Shown here one piece after another: positions 60,555 through 64,000 of a stretch of DNA of 64,000 nt. How positions within the stretch are numbered: position 1 is the stretch's first letter; every line of letters begins with the position of its first letter. The notes beneath the pieces are model-generated. The model made no database searches. It was not told the DNA's origin and was given only the letters and a program-made list of their open reading frames with translations. Source of the DNA: Streptomyces sp. NBC_00620 (GTDB lineage Bacteria; Actinomycetota; Actinomycetes; Streptomycetales; Streptomycetaceae); contig NZ_JAPENY010000002.1 in the NCBI RefSeq assembly GCF_026341825.1, positions 434,001-498,000 of the forward strand, written 5' to 3'. Both the position numbers and the translations under genes were made by a program.

Positions 60555-61241
60555 CTATAGCGGCGGGAGGGCGGGGAGCGGGCCGCCGTCGGTGGTCAGC
60601 GCCGAACCGTCGCGGCGCCCGGCGAGCCAGCCGAGCAGATCGGCCTGGCGACCGGTGACGGTGATCGGTTCTCCCTCGCGGCGGCCGGAGGAAACCAGGC
60701 GGCCGTCGTCCCCCTCGATCACGAACGCGGGTACGTCGGGATGGCCCCGGAATCGGTCCGCAAGGAAGTCGATCTCGCGCTGAGTGAACTCCTCGGGGAG
60801 GTCCTCCAGCTCGTACCCGGTCCCCAGATCCACATGGTGCAGTTCGACCTCGACCCACCGCCGGAACGGCACCCTGGACGCGGAGTCCGTGACCCCGTTG
60901 CGCAGCTCCACTGTGCGGGACCAGTCCGCGGGAGCGGCGCCGGCCTCCTGGAAGCGCACGGCGCTCTCACGCACGTCTGTGAGCTGCACGTTCAAGGGGC
61001 GCGGGGCGTCCCGTTCGATTTCGGCGTCCCGCGCCTCTCCGGAGACGTACATGGGACGTCCGGCGAGGACGTTCACCAGAGCGTCCGCGTTGCGGGCGAG
61101 GTGGGCGAGGACATGGCCGCGGCTCCAGCCGGGAAGCCGTGACTGCTCGGCCACAGAAACGTTGTCCAGTTTGGCTGCTGCGGTGAGCAGCCGTTCGGTT
61201 GCGTCACGTACAGACGCCAGGTCACGCACATGATCGTTCAT
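60555..61241 (-). CDS. maleylpyruvate isomerase / mycothiol-dependent (MDMPI) family protein
   Basis: A 228-residue protein of the DinB-like mycothiol-dependent isomerase type. The N-terminal metal-site helices contain LPGWSRGHVLAHLARNADALVNVL (His pair) and a central VEVELHHVDLG with two His. The C-terminal MDMPI_C domain includes FVIEGDDGRLVSSG and VTGRQADLLGWLAGR. Mycothiol use is characteristic of actinobacteria. Coupling with a glyoxalase II-like hydrolase suggests thiol-dependent detoxification or aromatic catabolism. TATCGT ends 7 nt before ATG. Confidence 0.9.
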   Translation of the reverse strand: MNDHVRDLASVRDATERLLTAAAKLDNVSVAEQSRLPGWSRGHVLAHLARNADALVNVLAGRPMYVSGEARDAEIERDAPRPLNVQLTDVRESAVRFQEAGAAPADWSRTVELRNGVTDSASRVPFRRWVEVELHHVDLGTGYELEDLPEEFTQREIDFLADRFRGHPDVPAFVIEGDDGRLVSSGRREGEPITVTGRQADLLGWLAGRRDGSALTTDGGPLPALPPL

Positions 61242-61464
61242 GGGCTCGACGATAGCCCCGCCACACGTTCGGGTGAAGGCCGTTGGCCAGCCCCGCAAAT
61301 CGAATGCACGTGCTATAGGCTCGGGCGCGGCGTCGGGCATGCTGGATGGCCCGGGATTGTTGTGAACCAGGGAAACCGACCCGGCGCTGTCAGTGGCTCC
61401 CCCTAGTCTGAAAACGACGGGGGCCTCGCCCCTGTCACTTCTCTCAAGAAAGGTGCGGACCGGC

Positions 61465-64000
61465 GTGGCCGACCGTCTCATCGTCCGTGGAGCGCGCGAG
61501 CACAATCTGAAGAATGTCTCGCTCGACCTTCCGCGCGACTCGCTCATCGTCTTCACGGGCTTGTCGGGGTCGGGCAAGTCCTCCCTCGCCTTCGACACGA
61601 TCTTCGCCGAGGGGCAGCGCCGCTATGTCGAGTCGCTGTCCTCGTACGCCCGGCAGTTCCTCGGGCAGATGGACAAGCCGGACGTGGACTTCATCGAAGG
61701 CCTCTCCCCGGCGGTCTCCATCGACCAGAAGTCGACCTCGCGCAACCCGCGCTCGACGGTCGGCACCATCACCGAGGTCTACGACTACCTGCGCCTTCTC
61801 TTCGCGCGCATCGGCAAGCCGCACTGTCCCGAGTGCGGCCGCCCGATCACGCGCCAGTCGCCGCAGGCCATCGTCGACAAGGTCCTGGAGCTGCCGGAGG
61901 GGAGCCGCTTCCAGGTCCTGTCGCCGCTCGTGCGCGAGCGCAAGGGAGAGTTCGTCGACCTCTTCGCCGATCTCCAGACCAAGGGGTACAGCAGGGCCCG
62001 GGTCGACGGCGAGACGATCCAGCTCACCGAGCCGCCCACGCTGAAGAAGCAGGAGAAGCACACCATCGAGGTGGTCATCGACCGCCTCACGGTGAAGGAC
62101 GGTGCCAAGCGCCGCCTGACCGACTCCGTGGAGACCGCCCTCGGCCTGTCCGGCGGCATGGTCGTGCTCGACTTCGTCGACCTCCCCGCCGACGACCCCG
62201 AGCGCGAGCGCATGTACTCGGAGCACCTGTACTGCCCGTACGACGACCTGTCCTTCGAGGAGCTGGAGCCCCGCTCCTTCTCCTTCAACTCGCCCTTCGG
62301 CGCCTGCCCCGAGTGCACCGGTATCGGTACGCGCATGGAGGTCGACGCCGAGCTGATCGTCCCGGACGAGGACAAGTCCCTCGACGAAGGCGCCATCCAC
62401 CCGTGGTCGCACGGGCACACCAAGGACTACTTCGGCCGTCTCGTCGGCGCGCTCGCCGATGCGCTGGGATTCCGGACCGACATCCCCTTCGCCGGTCTTC
62501 CGCAGCGCGCCAAGAAGGCCCTGCTCTACGGGCACAAGACGCAGATCGAGGTCCGCTACCGCAACCGGTACGGGCGCGAGCGTGTGTACACCACCGCTTT
62601 CGAAGGGGCCGTCCCCTTCGTGAAGCGGCGGCACAGCGAGGCCGAGAGCGACGCCAGCCGCGAGCGCTTCGAGGGCTATATGCGCGAGGTGCCCTGCCCC
62701 ACCTGCGAGGGCACGCGCCTGAAGCCGCTCGTTCTTGCGGTCACCGTCATGGAGAGGTCGATCGCCGAGGTCTCCGCGATGTCCATCAGTGACTGCGCCG
62801 ACTTCCTGGGCAAGCTGAAGCTCAACGCGCGCGACAAGAAGATCGCCGAGCGCGTGCTGAAGGAGGTCAACGAACGGCTGCGCTTCCTGGTCGACGTCGG
62901 CCTCGACTACCTGTCGCTGAACCGGGCGGCCGGCACGCTTTCCGGCGGCGAGGCCCAGCGCATCCGTCTGGCCACTCAGATCGGCTCCGGACTCGTAGGC
63001 GTCCTGTACGTCCTCGACGAGCCCTCCATCGGCCTGCACCAGCGCGACAACCACCGCCTGATCGAGACCCTGGTCCGACTGCGCGACATGGGCAACACGC
63101 TCATCGTCGTCGAGCACGACGAGGACACCATCAAGGTCGCCGACTGGGTCGTCGACATCGGCCCCGGAGCGGGCGAGCACGGCGGCAAGGTCGTGCACAG
63201 CGGTTCTCTGAAGGACCTGCTGGCCAACCCCGACTCGGTCACCGGGCAGTACCTGTCGGGCAAGAAGCAGATTCCCCTCCCGGACATCCGCCGCCCCGCC
63301 GACCCGAGCCGCAGGCTCACGGTGCACGGCGCCCGGGAGAACAACCTCCAGGACATCGACGTGTCCTTCCCCCTCGGTGTCCTCACAGCCGTCACCGGTG
63401 TGTCGGGCTCGGGTAAGTCGACCCTGGTCAACGACATCCTGTACACGCACCTGGCCCGCGAGCTCAACGGTGCGCGGAGCGTTCCCGGGCGGCACACGCG
63501 CGTGGACGGCGACGACCTTGTGGACAAGGTCGTGCACGTCGACCAGTCGCCCATCGGCCGTACGCCCCGGTCCAACCCGGCGACGTACACCGGAGTCTTC
63601 GACCACGTCCGCAGGCTGTTCGCCGAGACGACCGAGGCGAAGGTGCGGGGCTATCTGCCCGGCCGCTTCTCCTTCAACGTCAAGGGCGGCCGCTGCGAGA
63701 ACTGCTCCGGCGACGGCACCATCAAGATCGAGATGAACTTCCTGCCGGACGTGTACGTCCCCTGCGAGGTCTGCCACGGGGCGCGCTACAACCGGGAGAC
63801 CCTGGAGGTCCACTACAAGGGCAAGTCCATCTCCGAGGTCCTCGACATGCCGATCGAAGAGGCGCTCGGCTTCTTCGAGGCCGTGCCCGCGATCTCCCGC
63901 CACCTCAGGACGCTCAACGACGTCGGTCTGGGTTACGTCCGGCTCGGCCAGTCCGCGCCGACGCTGTCAGGTGGTGAGGCGCAGCGAGTGAAGCTGGCCT
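61465..64000 (+). CDS. uvrA: excinuclease ABC subunit A (5' part; runs off the window)
   Basis: About 845 codons of UvrA are visible and open to the window end; the complete protein is usually about 1,000 residues, so the 3' end is missing. First Walker [37 protein letters not shown] and zinc ligands CPEC are present. First signature is [37 protein letters not shown]; second Walker [15 protein letters not shown]; second zinc finger CENCSGDG ... CEVCHG; the last visible bases give [16 protein letters not shown] start at 61465 with AAAGGTG about 11 nt upstream. It functions with UvrB (about 15 kb upstream) in damage recognition. Confidence 0.97.
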   Translation, partial: MADRLIVRGAREHNLKNVSLDLPRDSLIVFTGLSGSGKSSLAFDTIFAEGQRRYVESLSSYARQFLGQMDKPDVDFIEGLSPAVSIDQKSTSRNPRSTVGTITEVYDYLRLLFARIGKPHCPECGRPITRQSPQAIVDKVLELPEGSRFQVLSPLVRERKGEFVDLFADLQTKGYSRARVDGETIQLTEPPTLKKQEKHTIEVVIDRLTVKDGAKRRLTDSVETALGLSGGMVVLDFVDLPADDPERERMYSEHLYCPYDDLSFEELEPRSFSFNSPFGACPECTGIGTRMEVDAELIVPDEDKSLDEGAIHPWSHGHTKDYFGRLVGALADALGFRTDIPFAGLPQRAKKALLYGHKTQIEVRYRNRYGRERVYTTAFEGAVPFVKRRHSEAESDASRERFEGYMREVPCPTCEGTRLKPLVLAVTVMERSIAEVSAMSISDCADFLGKLKLNARDKKIAERVLKEVNERLRFLVDVGLDYLSLNRAAGTLSGGEAQRIRLATQIGSGLVGVLYVLDEPSIGLHQRDNHRLIETLVRLRDMGNTLIVVEHDEDTIKVADWVVDIGPGAGEHGGKVVHSGSLKDLLANPDSVTGQYLSGKKQIPLPDIRRPADPSRRLTVHGARENNLQDIDVSFPLGVLTAVTGVSGSGKSTLVNDILYTHLARELNGARSVPGRHTRVDGDDLVDKVVHVDQSPIGRTPRSNPATYTGVFDHVRRLFAETTEAKVRGYLPGRFSFNVKGGRCENCSGDGTIKIEMNFLPDVYVPCEVCHGARYNRETLEVHYKGKSISEVLDMPIEEALGFFEAVPAISRHLRTLNDVGLGYVRLGQSAPTLSGGEAQRVKLA

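Noticed and set aside
61444-63903. 819-codon frame opposite uvrA
   Set aside because: High-GC antisense artefact; the plus strand has the intact UvrA domains.
1-64000. CRISPR arrays, insertion sequences, integrases
   Set aside because: No regularly spaced direct repeats, no transposase or integrase domains and no terminal inverted repeats were seen.

Overview
This is a high-GC actinobacterial chromosome segment, almost certainly from Streptomyces or a close relative. The evidence is the strong G/C third-position bias, frequent GTG starts, the WhiJ-like XRE/DUF5753 + DUF397 + HATPase set, a mycothiol-type DinB/maleylpyruvate isomerase-like protein, an F420/PPOX-type protein, and the uvrB ... 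uvrA order. It looks like ordinary chromosome core with accessory patches; I see no insertion sequence, CRISPR array or complete prophage. The right end cuts uvrA.

Layout. 1-4.3 kb: DoxX protein, S4 RNA-binding protein, then an M20 peptidase overlapping a YfcC-type permease. 4.3-9.2 kb: family-5 uracil-DNA glycosylase, an FCD-GntR regulator divergent from an NCS1 permease + hydantoin racemase pair with a perfect operator palindrome between them, and a secreted GH6 glycosidase. 9.2-13.2 kb: RidA, secreted asparaginase, Tat-exported amidase, and a protein of unknown function. 13.3-13.5 kb: a structured RNA that folds as a circularly permuted tRNA mimic on a long stem, the architecture of bacterial Y RNAs (YrlA type). 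This is the most interesting object in the window. 13.7-19.5 kb: FUSC exporter, amidohydrolase, P450, DUF899, a 57-residue protein. 19.6-24.3 kb: ABC exporter and the WhiJ-type regulatory cluster, ending in a truncated SAM-methyltransferase. 24.3-30.7 kb: phosphatase, membrane protein, PEP-synthase-like protein, and a MocR regulator divergent from an AhpD-like gene.

30.7-42.8 kb: an orphan glutamate synthase small subunit, DUF1772 and DUF2293 proteins, a PPOX/F420 protein with a 20-bp perfect operator palindrome, CBS protein, CorA, methyltransferase, psuG-psuK pseudouridine catabolism, VOC protein, mycothiol/glutathione-independent formaldehyde dehydrogenase, cupin, and Ogt. 43.1-53.3 kb: MHYT sensor, uvrB, two TerD-domain proteins (one fused to a degenerate FtsK-like domain), and TerC behind an AT-rich leader that resembles the yybP-ykoY manganese riboswitch. 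Then come an ABM-like protein, a Ca2+/H+ antiporter and an MHS-family transporter. 53.3-64 kb: LD-carboxypeptidase, type II dehydroquinase, an ankyrin-repeat protein, a complete polar amino-acid ABC importer operon, MBL hydrolase, mycothiol-dependent isomerase-like protein, and uvrA (5' 2.5 kb).

Themes. DNA repair is over-represented (UDG, Ogt, uvrB, uvrA). Nucleoside and N-heterocycle breakdown recurs (hydantoin racemase, MTA/SAH deaminase-like amidohydrolase, psuGK). At least ten genes appear to be leaderless, with a TANNNT-like -10 box ending 6-8 nt before the start codon. A 12-bp palindrome, CACGCGCGCGTG, occurs seven times. All functional calls are by reading the sequence; no database search was run.
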